Of a stretch of 64,000 bases of DNA, positions 19,360 to 27,143 are shown in pieces. Origin of the DNA: CAYMUL01 sp964393605. Lineage in GTDB: Bacteria > Bacteroidota > Ignavibacteria > Ignavibacteriales > Ignavibacteriaceae. Position numbers and translations under genes: made by a program. The notes beneath the pieces are model-generated. The model had not been told where the DNA came from. It did no database searches and saw only the letters and a program-made list of their open reading frames with translations. The stretch covers positions 112,262 through 176,261 of the forward strand of contig CAYMUL010000005.1 of NCBI GenBank assembly GCA_964393605.1, in the 5' to 3' direction. The stretch's first letter is position 1; the number at the start of each line of letters is the position of its first letter.

Positions 19360-20799
19360 ATGATCAATTCACCATACGTATCTTTTTCAGCGCTGGACGA
19401 TTTAGATGACTTTTACATTCTGATTTCGGAAGAAGGAATAATTCTCGGCGCAAATAAAACTGCGCGCGAAAATCTTCCGTTGCTCGATGAATCTTCCGAT
19501 TTACCATTGTATAAAATCTTAGAATCAAAGTCGATTTTGTCAGTGGAACATGAATTCAACCGTGCTCTTTCTGAAAATATAAAGACAAAAGTATCCGGAC
19601 ATCTTCGCTCAAAAAATAATTCTACAATTGAAGTTGAAATAAATTTTACGCCGTTTCGAGTCGATTCGAGAAAGAAGATTTTATTTTTCGCTCACGATGT
19701 AACCGAAGAACGAAAAAGAGAAATTGAACTTTTAAGATTTTACAACGTTGCCGAAAATACAGCGAACCCGCTTCAAATAACTGACGTAACAGGAAAGATG
19801 GTTTATGTAAATGATGCTTTCACTAAAGTCAGCGGCTATTCTAAACAAGAACTGATTGGCGCGAACCCCAGTATTTTCAGTAGCCAAAAGCATCCGCGCA
19901 AGTATTGGGAAAGTATGTGGACAACAATTGCCAAAGGTGAGGTTTGGGTTGGCGATGTCGAAAACAAAAAGAAAAGCGGCGAACCTTTTTTCACGCAGGT
20001 GCTAATTTCTCCAATCTTAAATAACGATAAAAAGATAATCGGGTATTTTGGAATTCACCGCGACTTAACGGAGAAAAGAAATTTTGAAAAGCAACTCGTG
20101 CATACACAAAAGATGGAAAGCATCGGAACACTTGCCGCGGGGGTAGCTCATGAAGTAGGCAACCCGCTCGCTTCAATTTCCGCGCTTGTGCAAATCATTC
20201 TTCGCGAAACTAAAGATGAATTCATTAAAGAAAAATTAGAACTCGTTAAAAAACAGATTACGAGAATTTCAAAAATCATTCGAGATTTGGTTGACTTCTC
20301 CCGCCCCTCGAACTATGAATTAAAATTAACAGACTTGAATGCAATCGTCAGTGAAGCGATCGAGATTGTCAAAGTCGGAAAGAAAGCAAAAGATTTTGAA
20401 TTCGATTTTCAGCCCGATGAAACGCTTCCCCGCTTTCCACTCGTTGCTGATCAAATTCAACAAGTCTTCGTGAACATATTGATAAATGCGGCTGACGCGA
20501 TTATCGAAAAGAAAACTCTCGTTGAAAATCAATTCACGGGAAAAATTAAAGTATCAACCCGGAAGAAAGATGACCACAACGAAATCATTCTTACGGACAA
20601 TGGAGTCGGCATAAAACCGGAAAATGTTTCAAAAATTTTTGAACCTTTTTTCACAACAAAATCTTCCGGTAAAGGTACGGGTTTGGGGCTTTGGGTTAGC
20701 TACGGAATCATCAAAAGTTTTCAGGGTGATATTTTATTGCAAAGCAAATATTTAGAGGGCACAACTTTCACAATTATTTTACCAACTAAATCGAAGTAA
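19360..20799 (+). CDS. PAS-domain sensor histidine kinase, NtrB-like
   Basis: 479 residues without membrane segments, so a cytoplasmic sensor. Residues 10-120 and 125-245 are two PAS domains, the second with a PAC end (GYFGIHRDLTEKRN). The dimerisation/phosphoacceptor domain has the H-box GTLAAGVAHEVGNPLASISA, and the ATPase domain carries DNGVGIKPENVSKIF, FFTTKSSGKGTGLGLWV. The HExxNP H-box is typical of NtrB-family kinases that pair with sigma-54 activators, and the next gene 9 bases downstream is exactly such an activator. The signal sensed cannot be told. Upstream, TAATTTTG at 19332-19339 resembles a Bacteroidota -7 element, but no well-spaced -33 box was found. Confidence 0.9.
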   Translation: MINSPYVSFSALDDLDDFYILISEEGIILGANKTARENLPLLDESSDLPLYKILESKSILSVEHEFNRALSENIKTKVSGHLRSKNNSTIEVEINFTPFRVDSRKKILFFAHDVTEERKREIELLRFYNVAENTANPLQITDVTGKMVYVNDAFTKVSGYSKQELIGANPSIFSSQKHPRKYWESMWTTIAKGEVWVGDVENKKKSGEPFFTQVLISPILNNDKKIIGYFGIHRDLTEKRNFEKQLVHTQKMESIGTLAAGVAHEVGNPLASISALVQIILRETKDEFIKEKLELVKKQITRISKIIRDLVDFSRPSNYELKLTDLNAIVSEAIEIVKVGKKAKDFEFDFQPDETLPRFPLVADQIQQVFVNILINAADAIIEKKTLVENQFTGKIKVSTRKKDDHNEIILTDNGVGIKPENVSKIFEPFFTTKSSGKGTGLGLWVSYGIIKSFQGDILLQSKYLEGTTFTIILPTKSK

Positions 20800-20808
20800 A
20801 GGATTATT

Positions 20809-22164
20809 ATGCCGGGAAAAATATTAGTTGTCGATGACGAAGAAATTATTCGGGAATCGCTCACATTCATTTTAAGAAAAGAAGGATACGTTGTTGATGA
20901 AGCAGAGAACGGCAAAATTGCTCATCAAAAAATTTTAGAAAATTTTTACGATATCGTCATCACCGATATTGAGATGCCGGAGATGAAAGGAATTGAATTG
21001 CTCGAAAAAATTTCTGCGCTGACAATTCAAACTGCCGTGATGATAATTACTGCATACGGCTCGCTCGATACTGCAATCCGCGCACTTCGCAACGGTGCAA
21101 GCGATTATATCCTCAAACCCGTTGAGTTCGATGAACTTGTTATTAAGATTAAAAGAATTTTAGATACGAAAAGAATTCTTCTCGAAAATCAAATTTTGCG
21201 GAGAGAAACACAACGCAATTATGATTTTTCAAGAATGATTGGCAAAAGCCCGATGATGCAAAAAATTTTCGACATGATTAAAACTGTAGCCGATAGCAAC
21301 TCAACCGTGATGATAACCGGCAACAGCGGTACGGGTAAAGAGCTTGTTGCACGCGCCATTCATGCGCACGGAAGACGTTCGACAATGCCCTTCGTTGCCC
21401 TCAACTGCGGCGCTATTTCCGAAAATTTAATCGAGAGTGAATTGTTCGGACATAAAAAGGGTTCATTCACCGGCGCAGTTTCTGACAAAGAAGGATTTTT
21501 AAAAGCCGCTGACGGCGGTACTCTTTTTCTCGACGAAATAAGTGAGATGCCTATCAATTTGCAAACAAAATTATTGCGAGTAATTCAGGAAAAAGAATGT
21601 ACGCCTGTCGGAACTACTTATACAATTCCGATTGATGTTCGCTTTTTGGCATCGACAAACAGAAACTTAAAAGCCGAAGTTGAAAAAGGAAGTTTCAGAG
21701 AAGACCTTTACTATCGTTTGAATGTTATCGAACTGAATGTTCCTTCTTTAAAAAATAGAAGAGAAGATATTCCATTGTTGGTTGACTTCTTTATAAACCG
21801 ATACAGAGAAGAAATGAACAAACCGATAAAAGGAGTTGATGCGGCGGCTCTACGGGCAATGATGAATCACGATTGGCGCGGCGAAGTTCGCGAACTGGAA
21901 AATGTAATTGAGCGCGCCGTTCTCTTTGCGCAGGATGAGATGGTTGTGATGAACGATCTACCCGAATATATTCGTTCGAGCAAAGAATTTACAATCCCCG
22001 ACGAACTCGGCTCTCTCGATGAATATCTCAAACTGATGGAGAAGGAGTTTGTGATGAAGGCACTGGAATCAAACAATTTCGATAAAGAAAAAACTGCCGA
22101 TAGTTTGAAATTGGGGCTTTCAACTCTTTACAGAAAAATTAAAGACCTCGGAATAGAAGCTTGA
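20809..22164 (+). CDS. Sigma-54-dependent response regulator, NtrC family
   Basis: 451 residues. Residues 1-120 are a receiver domain (ILVVDDEEIIRESL, phosphoacceptor Asp in VITDIEMPE, Lys in LKPVEFDE). Residues 140-370 are the AAA+ sigma-54 activation domain with Walker A GNSGTGKE, the sigma-54-contact loop as GSFTGA rather than the usual GAFTGA, Walker B GGTLFLDEI and the arginine-finger region. Residues 400-451 are a Fis-type helix-turn-helix (KTADSLKLGLSTLYRKIKDLG). It is almost certainly phosphorylated by the kinase 9 bases upstream. A GG-N10-GC motif in front of the lipoprotein operon at 22917 is a candidate target. Confidence 0.93.
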   Translation: MPGKILVVDDEEIIRESLTFILRKEGYVVDEAENGKIAHQKILENFYDIVITDIEMPEMKGIELLEKISALTIQTAVMIITAYGSLDTAIRALRNGASDYILKPVEFDELVIKIKRILDTKRILLENQILRRETQRNYDFSRMIGKSPMMQKIFDMIKTVADSNSTVMITGNSGTGKELVARAIHAHGRRSTMPFVALNCGAISENLIESELFGHKKGSFTGAVSDKEGFLKAADGGTLFLDEISEMPINLQTKLLRVIQEKECTPVGTTYTIPIDVRFLASTNRNLKAEVEKGSFREDLYYRLNVIELNVPSLKNRREDIPLLVDFFINRYREEMNKPIKGVDAAALRAMMNHDWRGEVRELENVIERAVLFAQDEMVVMNDLPEYIRSSKEFTIPDELGSLDEYLKLMEKEFVMKALESNNFDKEKTADSLKLGLSTLYRKIKDLGIEA

Positions 22165-22372
22165 AATTGTAGCGAATCATCAAACGTTACTCATGTGAAG
22201 TTCTCTATTAATTAGGAATATTTTTTCATTTTTGGGAAGAAGAGAAAATTAGAGCGATGGATGCGATTTGATTTTCTTTCATTTTCCAAAGCTACCCTTT
22301 ACAAGTAGTTGCAAATTTCTGTTGGCACAGAAGTAGAAATATTTTTCTCCATTAATTTTCAATTTAAAGAAG

Positions 22373-22744
22373 ATGAAAAATATTCTGTTTTATAGCCCCG
22401 ATTTGAATTTTTGCGCGAGCATGTTAATGCTGTTTCAGGACAAGTATCAAGTAACGGCAACAACCGCGCTCGAAACGGTAAAGAAAATCTCTGCAATTGA
22501 AAATTTTGATCTCGTAGTTTTAGATTCCGAACCGGAACCGGCAATCAACCAGCTTTGCATAAAACTTCATGAAAAGAATAATTCGCTCCCGATAATTCTC
22601 ATCTATGTCTTTGAAACCAAATTTAAAGAAGCCGAAGAAGAAATTAGGAATAAAGTTGCGGCAATATATTACAAACCTTTACCACTGCTCGAAGTTTCGA
22701 AGACGATTGACAAACTTCTCTACAAATATTCACTCTCCGATTAA
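22373..22744 (+). CDS. Degenerate single-domain receiver protein
   Basis: 123 residues with the size and strand/helix rhythm of a CheY-like receiver. The putative phosphoacceptor Asp is kept (FDLVVLDSEPEP) and so is the C-terminal Lys-Pro (YYKPLPLLE). The N-terminal acidic pair that binds magnesium is not: where DD would stand the sequence reads LFYSPDLN. It may therefore signal without phosphorylation or bind another partner. It lies 208 bases behind the NtrC-type gene and ahead of the lipoprotein operon, so a role with that two-component pair is plausible. The start is the ATG at 22373 after TTTAAAGAAG. Confidence 0.7.
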   Translation: MKNILFYSPDLNFCASMLMLFQDKYQVTATTALETVKKISAIENFDLVVLDSEPEPAINQLCIKLHEKNNSLPIILIYVFETKFKEAEEEIRNKVAAIYYKPLPLLEVSKTIDKLLYKYSLSD

Positions 22745-22768
22745 ACCACTTTAAAAGATTTTTTATTG

Positions 22769-22788
22769 CCTGTACTTTTTTAAGTACA
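22769..22788. other. Perfect 8-bp hairpin with T4 loop
   Basis: CTGTACTT-TTTT-AAGTACAG forms an 8-bp stem 25 bases after the receiver gene. There is no T-run on either side, so it is not a clear intrinsic terminator. Confidence 0.35.
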
Positions 22789-22855
22789 GATTGTAGACTT
22801 CGGACGACATTTTTAAGAATTATTTTAGCATTTCAGAACAAATTCAAAGAAAACT

Positions 22856-22872
22856 TCGGCTCGATTCTTGCT
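22856..22872 (+). promoter_or_regulatory. Candidate sigma-54 (-24/-12) promoter
   Basis: TTCGGCTCGATTCTTGCT has GG, exactly ten bases, then GC, with a perfect TTGCT -12 half and a weaker -24 half (CGGCTC against TGGCAC). The start site would fall near 22883, about 34 bases ahead of the ATG at 22917. The NtrB/NtrC-type pair just upstream makes it more credible, but a single short match can occur by chance. Confidence 0.35.
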
Positions 22873-22916
22873 GAGTGCTAATAGATTTTTCATAATTTAT
22901 TTTTTTAGGTGATAAC

Positions 22917-24062
22917 ATGAAATTGATAAAATTATTTACACTGCTTATTTCACTCCTGTTTTTTTCGGGATGTTATACACAATTTGCACTGAAGACAACG
23001 AATGATTCCTACAAAAAATCATACGAAGAAGAGAAACAAGAGGAACACCAGGAACAAGAATACACCGAGGAAAACTCCGATGATTCCGCTGAATATTATG
23101 AAGAAGATGAGACTGTCGTCAACAACTATTATTTCGGATACGGACCTTCTTATCGAAGATATTTCTGGGGCTATCATCCTACATATTCACTTATAATCGG
23201 TATTCCATATAACTACGATCCATTTTATTGGAGTTGGTATGATCTATGGTATTCACCAATTGTGATTTACTATCCTTACAATTATTATTGGTATGGTGGA
23301 TATTATTACGGAAATCCTTATTGGTGTAACAGCGGTAGTGGATATTATGGTTACTACAATGCACCTACCTATCGTTATCGTAACAACGATATTGCTCGTC
23401 TTAGAAATAACGATGGCTTAAGAAACAGTGGCTCCGGAAGAAGTAGAGCAGGTCGAAATAATGACAATATTAGTAATTCTGTTAGAGACAGAGATTTCAA
23501 TCGCGAGGATGTTAACTCTTTACGCAATGTCGGCGCAACAAGAAACAGAGATGTCAATATTCAAAGAGATAAAAACGATGACCGCGAAACAATTCGTACC
23601 AAAACTAAAAAAGATGATCGCTCCACTCGAATCTTAAATGATGATCGAGAAGATAATAACACAAATCGTAAATCTTACGATGACGCAAAGAAAAACATTC
23701 GAAACGACAATGAACAAAAAAATAGAAATACAAAAGAAAACAACGATAGAAAAAATGATCGGAAAGAAGAATACAAACCGAAGAATGATTCCGGCACAAA
23801 AAAGAATAACACTTACACACGCCCGAAGAATGAACGAAACTATACTGCGCCAAAGAAAGACGATCCAAAACGAAACTACACTTCTCCCAAAAAGGATGAG
23901 CCAAAACGAGAGTACACGCCTCCAAAGCGAGATAACAATTCCTCACAGAGAGAATACAATGCGCCAAGGAATTATAATCCCCCATCTCGCAACTCTACAC
24001 CGCCAAGTAGAAGCGGAGGAAATAGTTCTTCCAATGACAACAGCGAAAGAAGGAGAAGATAA
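22917..24062 (+). CDS. Low-complexity lipoprotein (Tyr-rich then Arg/Asn/Asp-rich)
   Basis: 381 residues. The N-terminus KLIKLFTLLISLLFFSGC is a lipoprotein signal with the lipid-carrying Cys at about residue 19. Residues 30-60 are acidic (EEEKQEEHQEQEYTEENSDD). Residues 65-150 are strikingly rich in Tyr, Trp, Gly and Pro (YYPYNYYWYGGYYYGNPYW). Residues 150-381 are a highly charged, probably disordered tail of Arg, Asn, Asp and Lys with loose repeats of the YTxPKKDDPKR type, ending in ERRRR. No known domain is recognised. It is the first gene of a three-gene operon with a second short lipoprotein and an outer-membrane barrel, so it is presumably anchored at the outer membrane. The tail looks suited to binding acidic polymers, which is inference only. 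Confidence 0.75.
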   Translation: MKLIKLFTLLISLLFFSGCYTQFALKTTNDSYKKSYEEEKQEEHQEQEYTEENSDDSAEYYEEDETVVNNYYFGYGPSYRRYFWGYHPTYSLIIGIPYNYDPFYWSWYDLWYSPIVIYYPYNYYWYGGYYYGNPYWCNSGSGYYGYYNAPTYRYRNNDIARLRNNDGLRNSGSGRSRAGRNNDNISNSVRDRDFNREDVNSLRNVGATRNRDVNIQRDKNDDRETIRTKTKKDDRSTRILNDDREDNNTNRKSYDDAKKNIRNDNEQKNRNTKENNDRKNDRKEEYKPKNDSGTKKNNTYTRPKNERNYTAPKKDDPKRNYTSPKKDEPKREYTPPKRDNNSSQREYNAPRNYNPPSRNSTPPSRSGGNSSSNDNSERRRR

Positions 24063-24064
24063 AA

Positions 24065-24544
24065 ATGAAACTCGTTAAAATTTTTACGCTGCTTATTGCG
24101 ATAAACATGACCGGTTGTTACACGGTTATTTTTAGCCCCGATATGGAATACCCAACCATTAACAATTATCAAGATGATTCTTATTATTATCCCGACGGCG
24201 AAGGTCCGATTGTAATCATCGACTATTATTGTCTTCCATGGTGGGTCGGTTACGAGATTCCGGTCATTACAAATCGTACCAACGATTCGCAGGATCTCAG
24301 AACGAATATCGGCGGAAGAAATCCGGTACAAGACATCCCTTTTCCCATTCTTGTACCAACGAGATCCGGCGATGATAACAACGGTTCGGGAAATAGCGGT
24401 TCAACCCAAACCAACACTAAAAAAGAAACAAGGAATGATGACAACCGAAACGAAACACGCACTAAGAATGATGATTCAAACAAGAAGAATCCTATTAGAA
24501 GTAATGACGGTTCAAGATCAAACGATAACAAAAGAAAGCGATGA
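24065..24544 (+). CDS. Small lipoprotein related to its upstream neighbour
   Basis: 159 residues, starting 2 bases after the previous stop. The signal KLVKIFTLLIAINMTGC is nearly the same as that of the gene before it and is followed by the same CYT start of the mature chain, so the two share ancestry or a signal cassette. The middle has DDSYYYPDGEGP and an aromatic patch (DYYCLPWWVGYE). The last 60 residues are Asn/Asp/Arg/Lys-rich and probably disordered (KKETRNDDNRNETRTK), as in the larger protein. It overlaps the next gene by four bases (ATGA), which suggests translational coupling. No function can be assigned. Confidence 0.72.
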   Translation: MKLVKIFTLLIAINMTGCYTVIFSPDMEYPTINNYQDDSYYYPDGEGPIVIIDYYCLPWWVGYEIPVITNRTNDSQDLRTNIGGRNPVQDIPFPILVPTRSGDDNNGSGNSGSTQTNTKKETRNDDNRNETRTKNDDSNKKNPIRSNDGSRSNDNKRKR

Positions 24545-25971
24545 TAATGTTCAATAAAATAAAACTTGTAATACTAACTTTCACTTTTTTCTCGATTACC
24601 GCGCACAGCCAAAATATCAATGATGCTTTGCGATTAGCAACTCCGGGAATCGGTTCAAGTGCGCGAGCAATTGGAATGGGAAATAGTTTTCTCGCACTTG
24701 CGGACGATGCCTCGGCAATTTATTTCAACCCGGCAGGACTTGGATTAATTAAAAGAATGGAATTCATGACCGGACTTGATTATTTCAACTTTGAAAACAA
24801 CACAACTTTTTTTGGCAAGGGTTCAACATACTCGAATAGTTCAACGCAGTTGAATCAACTTAATTTTGTCTTTCCGTTTCCAACGATGCGCGGAAGTCTC
24901 GTATTCGCACTCGGTTATAATCAGACACACAATTTTACTTCGGCGCTAAAGTTCGATGGATACAACAGCGGGAACACAAGCATGATTCAAACTCTCCTGA
25001 ATACGGACATCCCCTACTATCTTTATTTGACAGACTCGCTCGGAGCCACGATTATCAACGGTAAGCTCAACCAAAGCGGAAAAATTTTACAATCGGGTAG
25101 TTTGGATAATTGGTCATTTGCCGGTGCAGTTGAAGTTTATAAAAATCTTTTCGTCGGCGGAACTTTGAATCTAACTTCGGGGGAATATGACTACTCCCGC
25201 GATTATTATGAAGATGATACAAAAGGTATTTATGATAATGTTGAACTTTCCCCCGGCGATCCTTTCACAAAAGATTTAAGAACTTTTTATCTCAATAGCA
25301 TTTTGAAATGGGAAGTTTCCGGTTGGGATTTTAAACTTGGCATGCTTTATCAGTTGGATAAAACTGCACGCTTCGGCGCATCAATTCAATTTCCAAAATC
25401 TTTTACTGTGAAAGAAAAATTTGCAGTAGATGCAATGAGCGAATTCGGCGACGGAACAAAAAAATATATCGAGCCTGAAGATTTCGAAGACAAAGTTGAA
25501 TATGATATCGTCAGTCCTTTTGAACTCTCCGCCGGCGGCTCTGTAAGTTTGTATGGACTTATCCTCTCCGCCGAAGCAACAATGATTGATTACACGCAAA
25601 CAGAATTTGAAAATCCGGTCGGATTAACCGAACAGTTTATTTCCGGTTTGAACAGCGATATTAAAGATAATCTCCGCTCTATTACAAATTACAATCTCGG
25701 TGCAGAATACACTTTCCCGAACATCGGATTGAGATTGCGCGGCGGATATTTCGTTCAACCTTCTCCGTATCAAAACGATCCGAAAGATTATGATAAAAAA
25801 TATCTCACCGGCGGTATCGGCTTTTTGATCGATAAAACTATCTCAATCGATCTTGCTTATACAAAAGGCTACTGGAACGAAATAGGCGATAATTACGGCA
25901 GTAATGTTTCCCGCACTGCGCAGGATATTTCGGCGAACAAAATGCAAATCTCTTTTTCTTATCGTTTCTAA
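24541..25971 (+). CDS. OmpP1/FadL/PorV-type outer-membrane beta-barrel protein
   Basis: 476 residues with a signal peptide ending in ITAHSQ. The mature start PGIGSSARAIGMGNSFLALA followed by DDASAIYFNPAGLG is the typical N-terminus of FadL-like and PorV-like barrels in Bacteroidota. The remainder shows repeated amphipathic strands, and the C-terminus (ANKMQISFSYRF) is the expected last strand ending in Phe. It overlaps the upstream lipoprotein gene by four bases; a second in-frame ATG lies at 24547. It may import hydrophobic molecules or serve as a barrel partner of the two lipoproteins. It is distinct from the PorQ-like gene at the left edge. Confidence 0.82.
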   Translation: MIMFNKIKLVILTFTFFSITAHSQNINDALRLATPGIGSSARAIGMGNSFLALADDASAIYFNPAGLGLIKRMEFMTGLDYFNFENNTTFFGKGSTYSNSSTQLNQLNFVFPFPTMRGSLVFALGYNQTHNFTSALKFDGYNSGNTSMIQTLLNTDIPYYLYLTDSLGATIINGKLNQSGKILQSGSLDNWSFAGAVEVYKNLFVGGTLNLTSGEYDYSRDYYEDDTKGIYDNVELSPGDPFTKDLRTFYLNSILKWEVSGWDFKLGMLYQLDKTARFGASIQFPKSFTVKEKFAVDAMSEFGDGTKKYIEPEDFEDKVEYDIVSPFELSAGGSVSLYGLILSAEATMIDYTQTEFENPVGLTEQFISGLNSDIKDNLRSITNYNLGAEYTFPNIGLRLRGGYFVQPSPYQNDPKDYDKKYLTGGIGFLIDKTISIDLAYTKGYWNEIGDNYGSNVSRTAQDISANKMQISFSYRF

Positions 25972-25993
25972 ACAAATAATTGAATATTTCATT

Positions 25994-26022
25994 AAAGCGT
26001 TCTATTTTTGAACGCTTTTTTT
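25994..26022 (+). terminator. Rho-independent terminator of the lipoprotein/barrel operon
   Basis: The 9-bp perfect stem AAAGCGTTC / GAACGCTTT with a TATTTTT loop merges into a T-run. It begins 23 bases after the stop at 25971. Confidence 0.85.
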
Positions 26023-26038
26023 ATTTTAAGGAACAAAC

Positions 26039-26995
26039 ATCAAAGGAATTGTAACAAGAGTCGAAAGTAAAGACCTCTACGTCTTGAACGAAAGCGATGA
26101 TAAATTCTACCGCTGTTCGTTACGAGGAAAATTCAAGCAAGAGTTCAAACTGAAAAAGGAAAAACTTTTTCACACAGATATTGCCGTTGTGGGCGATGTT
26201 GTCGAGTTTGAAGCGCTGGGAAATGGAAACGGAGTTGTAGAAAAAATTGAGAAGAGAAAAAATTATCTTTCACGCAAAGCACCTAAATTAAAAGGGGCAA
26301 GTTATCGCGGCGAACGGCTCGAACAAATCGTTGCGGCAAACATCGATAACTTCTTTATCATCGTTTCAACGCAATCTCCCCCCTTTAACAATAAAACACT
26401 CGATAGATTTTTAGTTGCCGGTGAAAGTTCCAATCTTCAACCAATTATTATTTTAAACAAAACTGATCTTGAAACTGAAGAAACAGTAAATTATTGGAAG
26501 AAAATTTATGAACAAGCAGGCTATCAATTTTTTCCTACAAGTGTGCTTCAAAGTTCGGGCATTTATAATCTAAAACATTTTCTTCAAGGAAAGATAAATT
26601 TATTTTGGGGGCAATCGGGCGTCGGCAAATCGAGTTTATTGAATCGGCTCTATCCACAATTGAAACTTGAAGTCGGCGAAATAAGCAAAAGTTGGAATCG
26701 CGGCAAGCACACAACCGTTACAGTTACAATGGAAAAAATATCCGAACACACTTTTATAATTGACACTCCGGGAATTCGCGAGATTGATCCTTTCGGAATT
26801 CGAAAAGAAGATTTATATCATTACTTTAAAGAATTCATTCCGTTTAGTGAAGATTGCCGATATACGAGTTGCATCCATGCGCACGAGCCCGAGTGCGGCG
26901 TTGAAGCGGCGGTGGATAAGGACTTAATTCCCGTAGAACGTTATGATAGTTATTTAAGACTGCTCGCAACAATTGAAGAGGATATAATTTTTTAG
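26039..26995 (+). CDS. rsgA: Ribosome small-subunit-dependent GTPase A
   Basis: A circularly permuted GTPase that helps late maturation of the 30S subunit. It has an N-terminal OB-fold, then G4 (NKTD), G1 (GQSGVGKSS), G3 (DTPG) and a C-terminal zinc motif (CRYTSCIHAHEPEC). The start is odd: homology begins with KGIVTRVESKDLYVLNE, which lies upstream of the first standard start in frame (TTG at 26084). A stop is at 26027, and between them no ATG, GTG or TTG begins the OB-fold. A good Shine-Dalgarno (AAGGA, 26028-26032) sits six bases before the codon ATC at 26039, followed by AAAGGAATTGTAACA. I therefore place the start at this ATC, giving 318 residues; starting at 26084 would remove the first OB-fold strand. 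Confidence 0.88.
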   Translation: MKGIVTRVESKDLYVLNESDDKFYRCSLRGKFKQEFKLKKEKLFHTDIAVVGDVVEFEALGNGNGVVEKIEKRKNYLSRKAPKLKGASYRGERLEQIVAANIDNFFIIVSTQSPPFNNKTLDRFLVAGESSNLQPIIILNKTDLETEETVNYWKKIYEQAGYQFFPTSVLQSSGIYNLKHFLQGKINLFWGQSGVGKSSLLNRLYPQLKLEVGEISKSWNRGKHTTVTVTMEKISEHTFIIDTPGIREIDPFGIRKEDLYHYFKEFIPFSEDCRYTSCIHAHEPECGVEAAVDKDLIPVERYDSYLRLLATIEEDIIF

Positions 26996-27143
26996 CAAAG
27001 ATTTTTTTGGAATTAAATTCACTGCTTGAATCAAATTGTCTGTTTTTATTGTAGAATCTGATTCGCCGCATCAAAAATAAGATTCCGTTAAGTTGATAAC
27101 ACGAGAGTTACAATTTATATTTGCAATAGATTTTATAAGAAAA

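Noticed and set aside
23605..24331. Long frames on both strands inside the lipoprotein genes (126, 146 and 119 codons)
   Set aside because: They arise from the biased codons of the Asn/Arg/Asp-rich tails; the translated products are compositionally odd and lack start signals.
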